The translations under genes were made by a program, and so were the position numbers. The notes under the pieces are model-generated. The model worked only from the letters and a program-made list of their open reading frames with translations, had not been told where the DNA came from and did no database searches. From Asterella californica (lineage: Eukaryota; Streptophyta; Marchantiopsida; Marchantiales; Aytoniaceae), in contig JAYKYS010000001.1 of the NCBI GenBank assembly GCA_036924285.1, positions 6,473,501 through 6,537,500 on the forward strand: 64,000 bases of DNA. Direction: 5' to 3'. Positions 1 through 11,766 of this stretch are shown piece by piece (position 1 is the first letter of the stretch; each line of letters begins with the position of its first letter).

Positions 1-329
1 GTTTCAGCAACTCTTCAGGTATGCGACCCGTGGATCATCATAATATCTAAAATCTAGTAGGTTTCTTCTGGTTTGAGCGCACTGCTGGACGAAGTTCCTG
101 GCATAGTTCAAGGATAATAGATATCTACGTTGCACGGTGTTGGGTGCTAGCTAGCCTTGTCTACGCGAATGAAAATTTTAGGATCTGTCTGTTTTAGGAT
201 TGTAGGATTGTTAGTGAGTTTGTTGATTCTTAAGGACCCTGTGAACTTCGCTCTGTTTTTCTGATTTACAGCGGGCCTTTCTTGGTAGAAAAAGCTTGGA
301 TGTAAAGATGGGGTGAGTGCTTGTTCCAG

Positions 330-3300
330 GGACGTGGAAGTCTGGAGCGCTTGGAAATAACTGGAGCAGGTGATCCCTCAGGACGAGGGTTAGGATTCAG
401 CTACTTGAGGGTTGCCACTAAGCCACCAAACGTTGGTGCTATCGTGGAAAAGAAAGCAGCCGTAGCACGAGGTGGAGGAGCAGTCACGGGGACTGATGCC
501 GATCTTCGTCGTCTCAGCATGGATGCTGCTCGAGAGGTCTTTCGCCTCATTATAGTCTCCCTTGACTAGTGTTTGCAATATAATGTACTGGATACGTGGT
601 TATTTTTGCATTATGCTGCTAACCACCTCAGACCGAAATATACATGGTACGTACGGGAAACTAAACAACCTATACGAACTGTTTGACCGCAGGTTTTGCT
701 GAAGTTTAAAGTCTCTGAAGCCCAAATAGATAAACTGACGCGATGGCATCGAATTGCGCTAGTAAGGAAGCTTTCGAGTGAACAAGCAGCTTCAGGGGTA
801 AAAGTTGGTGTTGCTGCCCTTAACAAATTTGCCCGAGGTCAAAGAATGTCATTTATGCAGCTCCAACAGCAAACTCGGGAGAAGTGCCAGGAGATCTGGG
901 ATCGCCAAGCCCAAAGCCTAGCAGCCGCGGAAGGAGAAGACTCAGAGTCAGACGGAGAAGCAAATGGTGATCTGGACTCATTTGCTGGAGACCTTGAGAA
1001 TCTCCTGGAAGCTGAGGAAGGAGAGGATGGGGAAGAAAGGAGAGGCAGGAAAGACGGGATGAGAGGACTTGGAGCACGACGGCGAGCCTTGCAAGCCCAA
1101 AAGGAGGAGGAAATGGAGGATGAAGAAGCCGAGGCAGCCGAGCTTCGCCGCATGCTTCTGGAAGGTCATTCTCGTTCTCACCTTAATTACCACCTCGTTT
1201 GACTTCCTACTTGAAGCTTTGCCGTGTCCTTACTGCTGAGATTCCGCAGATGACGAGGCCGAGGAGGAGCAGAAGAAGAAGAAAAGCGGGACCGCCAGTA
1301 AGGATAAGAAGGTTGCCCAACCCAAAGAAGCAAACAGTGGTGAGGCGGAAGCATCAGGATCAGCTGCTAAGAAGAAGAGAAGGATACTGAAACGAATTAT
1401 TCGTACAAAGAAGCCGGATGGCACCTACACTTCCAGGGAGATTATTATTGATGATCCGAAGGAGGTGAGATTTATCATAGTTTACTAACCTGCCTGAATT
1501 TATTGCTATTTTTGTAAGCTGTGAGCAGCCTCTGGTGCGTGGTGTCTCACGTAGAACTTCCTATGCTGCAGGTCGCTCTCTATTTGGCCAAGAAGAACTC
1601 ATTGAAGGCGGCTGGTCAGAAGGCAACTGGAGAGAAAGCTAATGCACCCAAGAAAGCTTCTGCGAAGCCAAAGAAGGAAAAGAAGGTTCCCGTTCCGAAA
1701 GATGCTACTAAGCCCAAGGTAGGTATCATGATTACATGCAGAATGAACGCTTTGCCAATTTAGTGCCCGCCGGGTCTGAGTATCAAGTCAGTCATTGTAG
1801 CAGGCATCTATGTCTCTTTTCCTGGGGCCCGGGGATTAGAAGGGAGGTAATGGTCTATGTTGCTTATGTGCTGGTCGCTGGCAGACTTTTAAGTTCTTGG
1901 TTGCAATTTGACAGGCACCGCCGAAGAAGGTGGCCACCAAAGAGGGTGGAAAAGAAAAGCCGGGTAGAGATGGGTTGCGAGTTGTTTGTGGCGCCTGTGG
2001 CCAGGTAAGGCTACTGATTTATGCAGGTGACTCGCGAACAATTTGCGTAAGGTATAACTTGTGGTAATGATAAAGATTTATGTTCTTCAAATTGGTGGTC
2101 TGATTATCCAAGATTCATTGACGAGGAGAAGTCAACCGAACTGTTAGCATTCAAGATGAGAAGCTTGTGTCAAAGGCAGAATTGATGTGGACCCACCTTC
2201 TCAAGCGGAGCAAAATACTAAAGTGACATCTCATTTCCAGCTTGGACACATGCGAACCAACAAGAAGTGCCCACTTTACATGGAAGACGCTGAAGGAAAT
2301 CTACAGCGACATGACAGCGCTGCTGCAGAAGGGTTGCTAGAGCGTCAAGGGACGAAGATCACCATCAAGAAGAAGAAAATTGATGAACTCCAGGCCAACA
2401 AGCCTCCCCAACCTGTGAAGGCGCCACCGAAGAAACCTGTGAAGGCGCCTACACCACCTGTCAAGTACCCTGCTTTGAAGATTAAGATGCAAGGTGCTGC
2501 AAAAGATAATCAGAGTCCTGGTTTAGGCAAAAATGGTAGCAAGTTGGAGACCAGTATTGTAGCAACGGAGAAGTCCGTTGCTGAGCAAGAGAAGGCTGCC
2601 GCACCCGAGCAAGAGAGGCCGATTATGACGAGCAAGCTTGTGCAAGATGACCTGAAATTTTCACAGGGAGCTGCTTCCGCGAAAGTTCAGGGAAATAAAT
2701 TCAAGATCCTGAAGAAGCACAAGAAGAAGAAGTTGAAGGAGAAGGCGCCTGTAAAACAAGACAAAAAGATGGATCAGTACTATGGGCAGCCAAATGTAGG
2801 ACACAGTTATAGCGAAACTGAGAAAGAAAGAGAGTTGGAAGTGGAAATGCAGAGAATTGAGATGGAAAGAGAGCGGGAGGAAAGAGAAAAGGAGATAGAA
2901 AGAGAGAGGGAAGAGATGGAGAGAGATCTCGAGAGGGAAAGACAAAGGGATCAGATGAGGATGCTGAAGAAGAAGGAAAGAAATCTTGAAAAGCAAAGGG
3001 TGAAAGAGAAGGAGAAAGAGTTAGAGAAAGAGAGAGTAGAGAGAGATAGGCTGGCGCAGGAACAGATGGAGAGAGATAGATTAAAAGAGTTGAAGGAGAA
3101 GAAGAGACAAAGACTAAGGGAAGAGAGGGAGAGGGAAAGGCTAAGGGAGGAGCAAGAGAGGGAGCTGCAGAAGGAATTGTTGAGGGAAGAGAAGGAGAGG
3201 GAGAGGCTCAGGGAGGAAATGGAACGGGAGAAGGAAAGGGAGAGATTGAGAGAAGAAAGGGAGAGGCAGGAAAGACTTGAGAAAGAAAGAGAGAGGCAGG

Positions 3301-4637
3301 AGAAGTTAAGGTTACAAAGACTGAAGCAGGAGAAGTTGAAGGAGGAGAAGGTAAGAGAGGAGGAACTTCAGAGGGAAAGGATGCTCAAGGCCAAGCTAGA
3401 GAAGGAGAAGAGGTTGAAGGAGAAGCAAAAGGAGGAAAGGCTGAAGGAACAGAAGGTACTCATGGAGAAATCAAAGATGCGGGAGAAGCAGAGCCACAAT
3501 GCTTCTGCGGCAGAGAGTAGAGGACGTGAGTTGCAAAGGGAGACTGCCGGTAAGAAAGAAAAGGGGCGAGTTCTTAAGAAGAGATCGCACATTGACTTAG
3601 GAGGTCAGCGACCACCGGAACCAGCAAAACGACGCAAAAGGGGAGGGGAGGAGGTAATACTGACTGCCTTTTTAGTAGTCTTCCTAGACTCAGATACATG
3701 TGACAGGCTGTCGTGCTAATGTTCTGTTCCTAATAGCTCCGCTCTGGGCGGGAGCATAAAAAGGAATTCCTTCCTAAGCTACCTCTCCCTTTAATCTGGC
3801 TATGTAAACATTTGTGCAATTTGGTAGGTTTGCTTGATTTCCTCTGTAGGTGATGGAAGAGTATTCTCAGGATTAGGACTTTAGGAATACTTATGGGTCA
3901 TTAAAAGGATAAGTCAAGTATCACAAGTTATACCCAAAAAGCTTCTAGTTTCGCCCTGCTGTCGCTTTTGGACTTGGATACTTCTGTCAACATGAACATG
4001 TTCACAAGCTACTTTTAGGGTAGAACCAATCTCCAAACGGTTGAGATCCTAAGAAATTTAGCTTCGCTAATTGTTGGAATTGGCTAGGCTTAGCTACTTG
4101 GAAACTTCCAAGACCGGGTCGAGGAGAGAAGTCTTCACGTCTCTCGCAACGGTTTCACATTCAAGCACTGCTGACGAAATGGATTTGCATGTACCCGTGC
4201 AGGTGGAACTATCGAACCATTTTGAGTCAATTGTCGAACACCTCAAAACTTCCGACGTAGCCTATTTGTTTCTTAAACCTGTATCAAAGAAAGAGGCTCC
4301 TGATTATTTGGATTACGTTAAGAAGCCAATGGATTTGGGTTTAATACGAGACAAGGTGCGGAAGATGGTGTACAGAAGCAGGGATGACTTTCGCGCAGAT
4401 GTGGAGCAGATCGCTGAAAACGCCCATCTCTACAACGATAATAGGAATCCTGGTATACCTCCCTTGGCAGATAAGCTTCTCGACCTTTGTGACATTCAAT
4501 TACGGCTGAAAAAGCAAGAGCTAGAAGAGTTAGAAGATGCATTGGTTGGGTATGAGCAGGAAGGACTGTATGCTACCCCTAACGGCAGAGGGGTGTCCTC
4601 TCCTTTGGATCGCCGGCGCAAGACACGGCTGTATTGA
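330..4637 (+). CDS. TAF1: TAF1, TFIID subunit 1, 3' part (5' end outside window)
   Basis: Scaffold subunit of the general transcription factor TFIID, acting in the nucleus at core promoters. Exons that keep one frame: 330-536, 693-1164, 1250-1464, 1572-1718, 1915-2004, 2241-3653, 4203-4637 (stop TGA 4635-4637). The first exons carry the conserved end of the TAF1 core (ERLEITGAGDPSGRGLGFSY; TRWHRIALVRKLSSEQAASG; TREKCQEIWDRQ). The zinc knuckle is split by an intron: CGACGQ ends at 2004 and LGHMRTNKKCP begins at 2241. Exon 2241-3653 encodes a long Glu/Arg/Lys coiled coil. The last exon holds a single bromodomain (SYLFLKP-like start, DYVKKPMDLGLI, NAHLYND), as in plant TAF1; animal TAF1 has two. 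The donors after 536 (GTCTTT) and 1164 (GTCATT) are weak, but both joins restore known protein sequence. An earlier exon near 272-312 is possible but its frame does not join cleanly. Identity is secure from domain order. Confidence 0.95.
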
Positions 4638-5019
4638 AGAAGACAGTTTTGTGTTGTTTTTCATTTGAGTAGACTGTAGCATATTAGATTTTGGCGCCAG
4701 TAAGAGATGAGGAATAGGAGAGATCAGGAGAGGAGAGAAAATTGTACAGAATCAAGGACTAGTTCAGGAAATTCGAATGCCTTCACACCCATTCATTCTT
4801 TTGTTCATACTGTGACATTATTTACACACTGAACTGAGGCCCTAGAGTAGTTACCCTTAACAGGGTAATGCCTTCACAGCCGTTGTCCAGCCCCGGCCTA
4901 TACCTTGGAACATAAGTGTACCACATATCATGAGATTCTAGAGCAGAGCAGATAGCAAGCCCCCAATTTTTTTCAGTCATCTATGTGACAAGGCCGTTGT
5001 TCATTATATTCAAAATAAA
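4638..5019 (+). promoter_or_regulatory. TAF1 3' UTR with candidate polyadenylation signal
   Basis: About 380 bases follow the TAF1 stop codon. An AATAAA hexamer at 5014-5019 lies in an A/T-rich stretch and is a reasonable poly(A) signal. The transcript end itself cannot be seen, and a nearer non-canonical signal is possible because plant signals are loose. Confidence 0.4.
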
Positions 5020-7126
5020 AGTCAAAACAGGGCAGCTAATGAAGCTGCGGTGGTTTTCACTTCGGGCATATTCCCAGCTTCATGTGGATGCTCATTCTGC
5101 TGCTCGATTCACTATGCTGTAACGTTCATTGATGTTGTTGTGTGATACACGTCGAGTTCTTCATTTAATGTTCATGGATTTATAAGGTGGCCGTTGGGAG
5201 TTTGATTGCATGTGCTTTCCTAATCGATCTTACGGTGTGTGAATCATATCATGCTCATAGAAAGCTTTTGCCTGCGTGGAAGTTACAGGGTTTTCTTGTG
5301 TGCCTTCTGGCATGTTGTCTGAGTTGCACAAGGTTTGGCAGGAATTTTACGTCTCTCAAGAATGGAGAGCAGTCTGATATCAAGTTGACTTGCTCCTTGG
5401 TTATCTGTAGAGACCATGTAGGAGCATACTTGTACATTATGAAATGTATGAATTTGATTAAGATCAATGAGACTTTAAAAAGTCCTAGCGATCCTCGCTA
5501 CCGGACAACACAACAGTCTTGCACCAACATAGTGATAGGTGTTTTAAATTAATCTGCCCTTATCTTGCATTCTCAAAAGTTTCATTCTTTCTGCAAATAT
5601 AATGCATGTTCATGTCAGGATATTTTCCTGTGATATGCAGAATTATAAAATCAGCAGATCGTCACAGACGCGGTTGTATCCATTTGTTAATACTCATGTC
5701 ATGATACGCATATTATGCTATGCTTCTGAGTGCAAATAAATCAGGATGCCGTAGAGTGCAGATGTTGGTTGGCTGTTTCAAGCTGGATGCACTCGTTTCT
5801 AGAGGTTGGTGCATTTTTTTCCTAAAGGTAAACTTAAATGTAATGACATGAATGTCTCCTCATTCTTATCATAGTTCTATTAAACCTAGAAATTAGTGTC
5901 ATATATGCAATTGGAAAGGAGGATATTCACCCATGTACACTAATTAATGTTCGAAGAGAAAGGTTAGAACATTGATTAGTGTCTTCAAGAGAAACGACAA
6001 GGGTTAGAACATTAATTAATGTCTTTAAGAAACGGCACTAATTGACAAATAGTGCTCCAGACTTAAACCTTCAGAAACGCATCATTCCGCTCTTCACTTA
6101 AAAGTTCTCTCCGGATTGGCTACTCAGGGAGTTGTTAACGTATAATATTTATGAATTAATTTAATTTTCTAAAATAAATTATTAAAAAAAAATTTATAAC
6201 ACTTCCACGATTTCAGATAAGATAATCTCGGGAGTGAAGGAGAGAAAGGGAAGCAAAATCAAGTTCTTGATTAGCAAAAGAATTGTATGGATTTAATGCA
6301 TCCATACAATTAATTGGTGGTTGGATGTGAATTCTCTATATTCAATACAATATTCATGTATCCATTATATTATTCACTAGAGAAATAAGCATCATAGTGG
6401 TGTGAAGTAGAAATCTTTTGACAGTATTCTATGCATTCACTATGTATCCACCTCTCCATCTGAAGATGATACGTCAATAAGCATACATTTAAATTAGGTC
6501 AATGTTGCATGTTTAAATTAGATCAATGTTGCACAAGAGAAGCATGTATATATTATTCAAATATGGATACATTTAATTTATCTGGAAATATTTTATTTGA
6601 AAGGTTTGGGTATAAATTAAACTAAAATTTATATATTTCTTCTCTTTCTCGTCTATGAAATCTTCATACTGGAGTTGGGTTGCATCCGAGAATTACCACT
6701 TAGGTTTTCCAACTTATGTAAAGTTGGGTGTAAGGTGAGCAAATCATAACATTTGGTTTATTACTCAATTCAGGATCTTTAAATTAAACACAAGAAATCA
6801 AATGTGAGATTTTCTCTTTGCAAAGAAAATAACCACTCAACGCAGACGAGGAGAAGAAGAAAATATAACTCAGAGCCCAGTCCTCTCTCTCTTTCCAAAA
6901 GAAAACCTCTAGTAGCACCACCTAGTCTAATCAGTCTTTGATTTAGTGCTTAGTCTTATGTTGAAAAACCTTTACAACATGCATATCATATTCAACTCTA
7001 TATGAAAGATGGACAGGATAGTAAGCATGCATTTAAATTAGATTAGTGTTTAAATATGTAATAATCTTATTGATGATTTTGTTTGAATTGGTCTTACATG
7101 TGTTTTCTTCGAGTACATGTTAGATC
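5020..7126. other. AT-rich intergenic DNA, no gene recognised
   Basis: I see no coding signature. A 121-codon frame at 5187-5552 starts only at a TTG and matches nothing I know. A short direct repeat (gttagaacattRattaRtgtct) occurs around 5963-5985 and 6004-6025. The rest is A/T-rich and reads like decayed repeat sequence. Confidence 0.5.
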
Positions 7127-7130
7127 TAAT

Positions 7131-7494
7131 AGGGGTGTCAAAGTTAAAGATCGAAGATTCCTCAACGGTTTATGCAAGAAAAATAGTAAAAGATGATAGG
7201 GTAACTTTGCTAAGACCGTTTACAGAGATGTAAAATTTTGAATAGACAGAATAATATTTTTGTTAATTCTTTTTGTCTCTGATACTCTTCATTCATAACT
7301 TGAATACTCATTTTCTTACTGCCCCATTCATGGGTGAAACGAGTAAGAATCTAATAAGTAAATGCTCGCGGGCGTTTCTTACAGGCACCTCCGGAGGTAC
7401 CCCATAAGAAACGACCGCAGCTGTCCGTCCAAAGTCGTAAGTATACCCCGCGGGCAAAGAATCTCTATCAAAGGTTCTTAATTTTGACACCCCT
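7131..7494. mobile_element. MITE-like inverted-repeat element, 364 bp, with GC-rich core
   Basis: Terminal inverted repeats: AGGGGTGTCAAAGTTAA at 7131-7147 and TTAATTTTGACACCCCT at 7478-7494, one mismatch in 17. The element is flanked by a 4-bp direct repeat TAAT at 7127-7130 and 7495-7498, as expected of a target-site duplication. No transposase is present, so it would be non-autonomous. The part next to the right terminus (about 7345-7470) is much richer in G and C than its surroundings and carries a 60-codon minus-strand frame (7308-7490, ending in a terminal-repeat stop) that I do not recognise; it could be captured host or organelle sequence. The superfamily is not assignable from a 4-bp duplication alone. 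A lone copy of the same terminus (TTGACACCCCT) sits at 44622-44632. Confidence 0.75.
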
Positions 7495-7498
7495 TAAT

Positions 7499-10400
7499 AT
7501 GTAACATTTGTGAGTCTAGCTACCATTAAGAGCTCAAGTTTTTGAGAGAACTCTGTTGGTCATGATTAACAATCATCAACAATTAGGATCTCAAAGTAAA
7601 TGAAACGTGTTTCATCACCATTGTTTTACAGTGCTCTTGTTCTTAGAAAATCACACTAAGACAACTCTTTGTATGTTGTTGATATATATTCAAACATATT
7701 TTGTATTTTGTTGATGGTTCATGTTATTTCTAATATATTAATAAATAAAAAAATATTATAAAATAAATTTTTGAGGTATATTATATTAAAATTAAATTAT
7801 AAAGAAAAAAAATTTTCATTTCATCATTTATTTAAATTTTCTAAAACTAATGAACTTGATATTATTTTCACTTGCACTTGTTTATAACAAAATTCCTTCA
7901 TGAACTCTTGAGCGACAATACCATTGGCACGTTTGATCTAGATGCTTTGAACTTTAAAGTCATAAGAATATAACGAGCTATCAACAAAATCACCATGAAT
8001 GGATGTGAAGAAGATTGAGATGAGATTGACAAGCTCTCAACGAGCTAGTAATTGTGGATTCAACAATCATTTGATTGAGTTTTGAGTGAATGAGATATGT
8101 TCAATTGAAGATAGATTGTCTGATTTTAGTTGAGGCGTGTTTAATCGAACACAACAGTTATTGTAGGGTTGATCACACAAGCTGGAGCGATCTCAGCAAG
8201 TTGATTACAATGGTCACAACTTTCAATCGACTTGGAGTAGGAAACAAGTCATGTGCAATTGACTTTTTTATGTATTATTATGAACAAATGAGAACACGTT
8301 TGAGAATTCTAGAGTATTGTCTCAATTTTGTCGATGAGTTTAGTGTCAATTTCATGAGCATGTGTTGTGTGACTACTTGCAACTATAGGTCCAAGTTTCA
8401 TGTTGATGTTATATTCAAAGATGAAGATATAGCTTTGTCGAAGTTATTGTGATATTCAAATTTAAACCTTACATGACTTTGCATGTAATCTGTAGTTTGT
8501 AATTGGTGCAAGAGAGAAAGTTCAGACTTTGCAGATGATGACATCAGAGAGTAGTCTTTCATCTTGTGAAGTTTCAAACATAATCAACAAGCAAATCTGC
8601 ATATGTTCAATGTCAAAGTTTGCTAGAGAAACTGATATGTCCATATCTAGAAAGCTTAGTCATGACAACCTCAGATCCAGTCACAACTAGATAGGTTTGC
8701 TATTTTCCAAGAGCTATTGACACACGTGAACTGGAACAATTGTCGATATAGAGGTCGTTGAAGAGATAAATATTCTCTTGTGTGGACAAAACTTATGACA
8801 AACAATAACAGATAGCAACATCAAAATGTGAAAGTATATCGTCTCTTGAAAACTGGACAAAAGAGTTTGATGAGTTGAAGAAGTTTGCTCCGCTTGTATC
8901 ATAGATGGAGTCTCCAAGATTTTCTTAAAGTCAATATCTTGATTTTGTTGTCGTAGTAGAGTGTTTGTATTTCTCTCGAGAAAGCTTGGTTGGTTGTGTA
9001 GAGTCCTGATAAGGAGCATCCAGTTCAGTGAGAACAAGCTTTTGTTGATCGATGACTAGAATATTTCATAGAAGTTTTTGTCGCTTATTAGGTGTTCACG
9101 AGATGAAGCATTGTAAAAACATATCAAGGATGTGCGGTGAAAATTATGTATGAAAAGAGATTATATGACCATATTTTTGTAGATCATAGTTCTATTTGAG
9201 AGTGATCACAAAGAGTTAAGGGGTCAAATATTGAAGTGGCTATGAACACTAGAGTCATACATATAACATCAACCTTTGTTCTCCATGTCTTATGGTATAG
9301 ATGATAGCTTTGATGAGGTTTGTTAAAATAAAATCACTGAAATTGACTGGAGTCTTAAGAAGATGGTGTCAAAAATAGATTTGAATATTGATTGTGAAAC
9401 ATGTAGATGTGTTATGCATGCTAATGAAGTCTATAGATGAGTATATTCTTTGAGATTGTATAGAATGGTGTTTAAGAAAATTTTTTGGGATAAAATTTAT
9501 GTTTCTTGATTGTTTGTATGCCGACGGCTCTCATATCTTAAAAGTAGAGAAATGCAAATGCATATCTTGTGTTACATTCGAAGTCTATAACTGAGAGTTA
9601 AGTAGAACATAGAAACTCAAAGAATTCTCTTGAAGAGTAACTAAATTGACCACGAATTGCATATAAGCACGAGGAGAATGTTGAAGTCATCTACATGACA
9701 TCTACATGACATCTACATTAATTGAGAAATACATGTATCATTTCTTCATCCTTGAAAAGAAAATTTTTTGCATGAGAAATGCATAAATATATATATCTCG
9801 ATAGGAGTGAAGTGGACATATTAGCATCTTTGTCATAATGGATTTTTCCTACCTTGAATCTTGGTGCATTAATGGTTACCAATGATCATAACCAAAGAAT
9901 CTCTTTCTTGATTAGATTTTTGGTGATCTTGACTTCAATTTCTTTGTCTTGATTTTTGGTTAGACTTTTGAGATGGTCGAAACCTAAATAGCAATATTAT
10001 CTAGTTAGACTATTGGATTGATCAAAACTTAACTCTGAAATCTCATTGGTTTATCCACAAACTAGGTATTTGAGAAAGCTTAATTGTGAATCTGATTGGT
10101 TTAAGAAATATCGACAATCTTTTGTTTGTGTGAGAAGGTCAATCTGTTTGGAACTTTTGTGTTCAGCTGAGACCAATTGGTCATATAAAAGATTTGGATT
10201 TCTAGTTGTTTCATATTTCTCCTCAAAAGTTATCTCTTTGAAAGCACCTTGATGTCTTTACAAGCAGAGTGAAACAAGGTTTAAGCAACATTTTCCAATG
10301 CTACCTACACCTCTTAAAATAGTGCTCTCTAGACAACGTCAAGTCTTTCGAACTATCCTCTCCACCAAGTGCATAGTCAGTCGAAATCTGAAACTATTTA

Positions 10401-11766
10401 TTCTTAGATTATTATCAAGTTCTCTCACTAACCATCCTCATCTCAACTCGGTTAAGTCGATTGGAGGATAACAACTATAGCTTTCTAATGACACAAAAAT
10501 GACATGAAATTGGTTCTCCAAAGTCAAGGTCTTCTCAAAGTTACTCTTATCCTCTTGTAACCAAACTGGGCAGTAAACTATGAACGCATGTTTGTAGATT
10601 GTCATTGAGGTTTCAAGATGATCCTTCCAACAATGTAAACTTCAAAGCCTCATAAATTTCTCACTAGAACTTCAAATCTTGTGAATTTAGTCTCATTTGA
10701 AAAACGTTGAAATCATTTTTGTAGCAAGATCAATCTTACCTCAAGTGGATCTTAACTCGTCCATTCAAGCTAAGATTGAACCAGTTTTGAATCCACTTGC
10801 TCGTCATATCGTGAAATCGTACTATCTAGAACCGAACCATCAAGGAGTGAATCAGAAGCATAAGAATTACCCTATTGATCTTATAAGTACTCTTGGTAAC
10901 ATAAGAACTTGGGTTTTCTTTGTGCACTTTTAGAGAACCAAATAACGTAAAACTTCAAATGTCCCTCAAAATAAGTGTGATAATAGGAGGATTTCATTTT
11001 GAGAATGGGTTGTGTGGAAAGAATTACGGCCCTTTAAACTAACCTAGTTCTTTTGAGCTTCAAATTCAGCAGAAATTTATAAACATTCTTTTGTAGATTA
11101 CTGCCAAGTCTTTTTCCAAACATTCATTCTTGTCTTTTCTCAACTCCTTCCTGAAAATTATGGCTGAAAATGAGCAACTTCTCGACATCTGAACACAACT
11201 AAAGCTTAAAGAAGGAGCACTAGAGAGTTTTTATATACTCCAAGCTATCCTCTGGTTATATGCAATAAGTATCTCATCCACAAGCAGCCAAGTCTTGCAC
11301 GATATCCACAACTTAGAACAAGACCGCATCTACGGTTTCAGTTTAGATTATCGTAGTTTATTGTAAAATTTGAATGATCGTCGAACCTCTAAAACTCTGA
11401 AATTGTTACTGTTCATGTCAGTTTGTTCATTCTCGAACTGTCTTCGCGCCGCACCTTTAGCTTTTCAGTCTAAGAAGCGTACAAACACAACTTTCTGTGT
11501 GATTGCAAGTGAAGTATTTTGTCCGTATGATAGGTCGTAGACTACCATCTTTTGCGAAATGGTCGAACAAGAGGGCTAGCAATTGTGACTTTGTGAGTAC
11601 AGATCTTTCCGTCCGTACTTGAACACTACGTATCGACTGTTGTTTGCTTCACCTTACGAACATACGTCTATGAATCTACGTGCGAACATGAAGTGTTATG
11701 TATTATAGTGTTTCGGAGACTTCTATAGCCACCTCGGACTTGATCGACACACAATGAGATAAGCGA
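7499..11766. other. Decayed AT-rich DNA, no gene recognised
   Basis: Frames of 60-120 codons (for example 8090-8452 plus, 8714-9037 minus, 10697-10933 plus) have no family resemblance that I can see and are interrupted on all sides. The texture, with many near-coding runs broken by stops, fits old retrotransposon sequence, but I could not anchor any motif. A short triplicated run (acatctacatg) occurs near 9690-9718. Confidence 0.45.

Noticed and set aside
2661..2996. Long minus-strand frame opposite the TAF1 coiled coil
   Set aside because: Shadow of a purine-rich coding strand; the plus strand is plainly the TAF1 exon.
5187..5552. 121-codon frame downstream of TAF1
   Set aside because: Starts at TTG, no recognisable family, lies in AT-rich DNA beyond the likely poly(A) site.
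7308..7490. Organelle gene insertion (the GC-rich frame in the small transposon)
   Set aside because: No plastid or mitochondrial protein could be recognised, so it is reported only as unexplained cargo.
8090..8452. 120-codon plus-strand frame in AT-rich DNA
   Set aside because: Does not start convincingly and shows no domain; length is possible by chance here.
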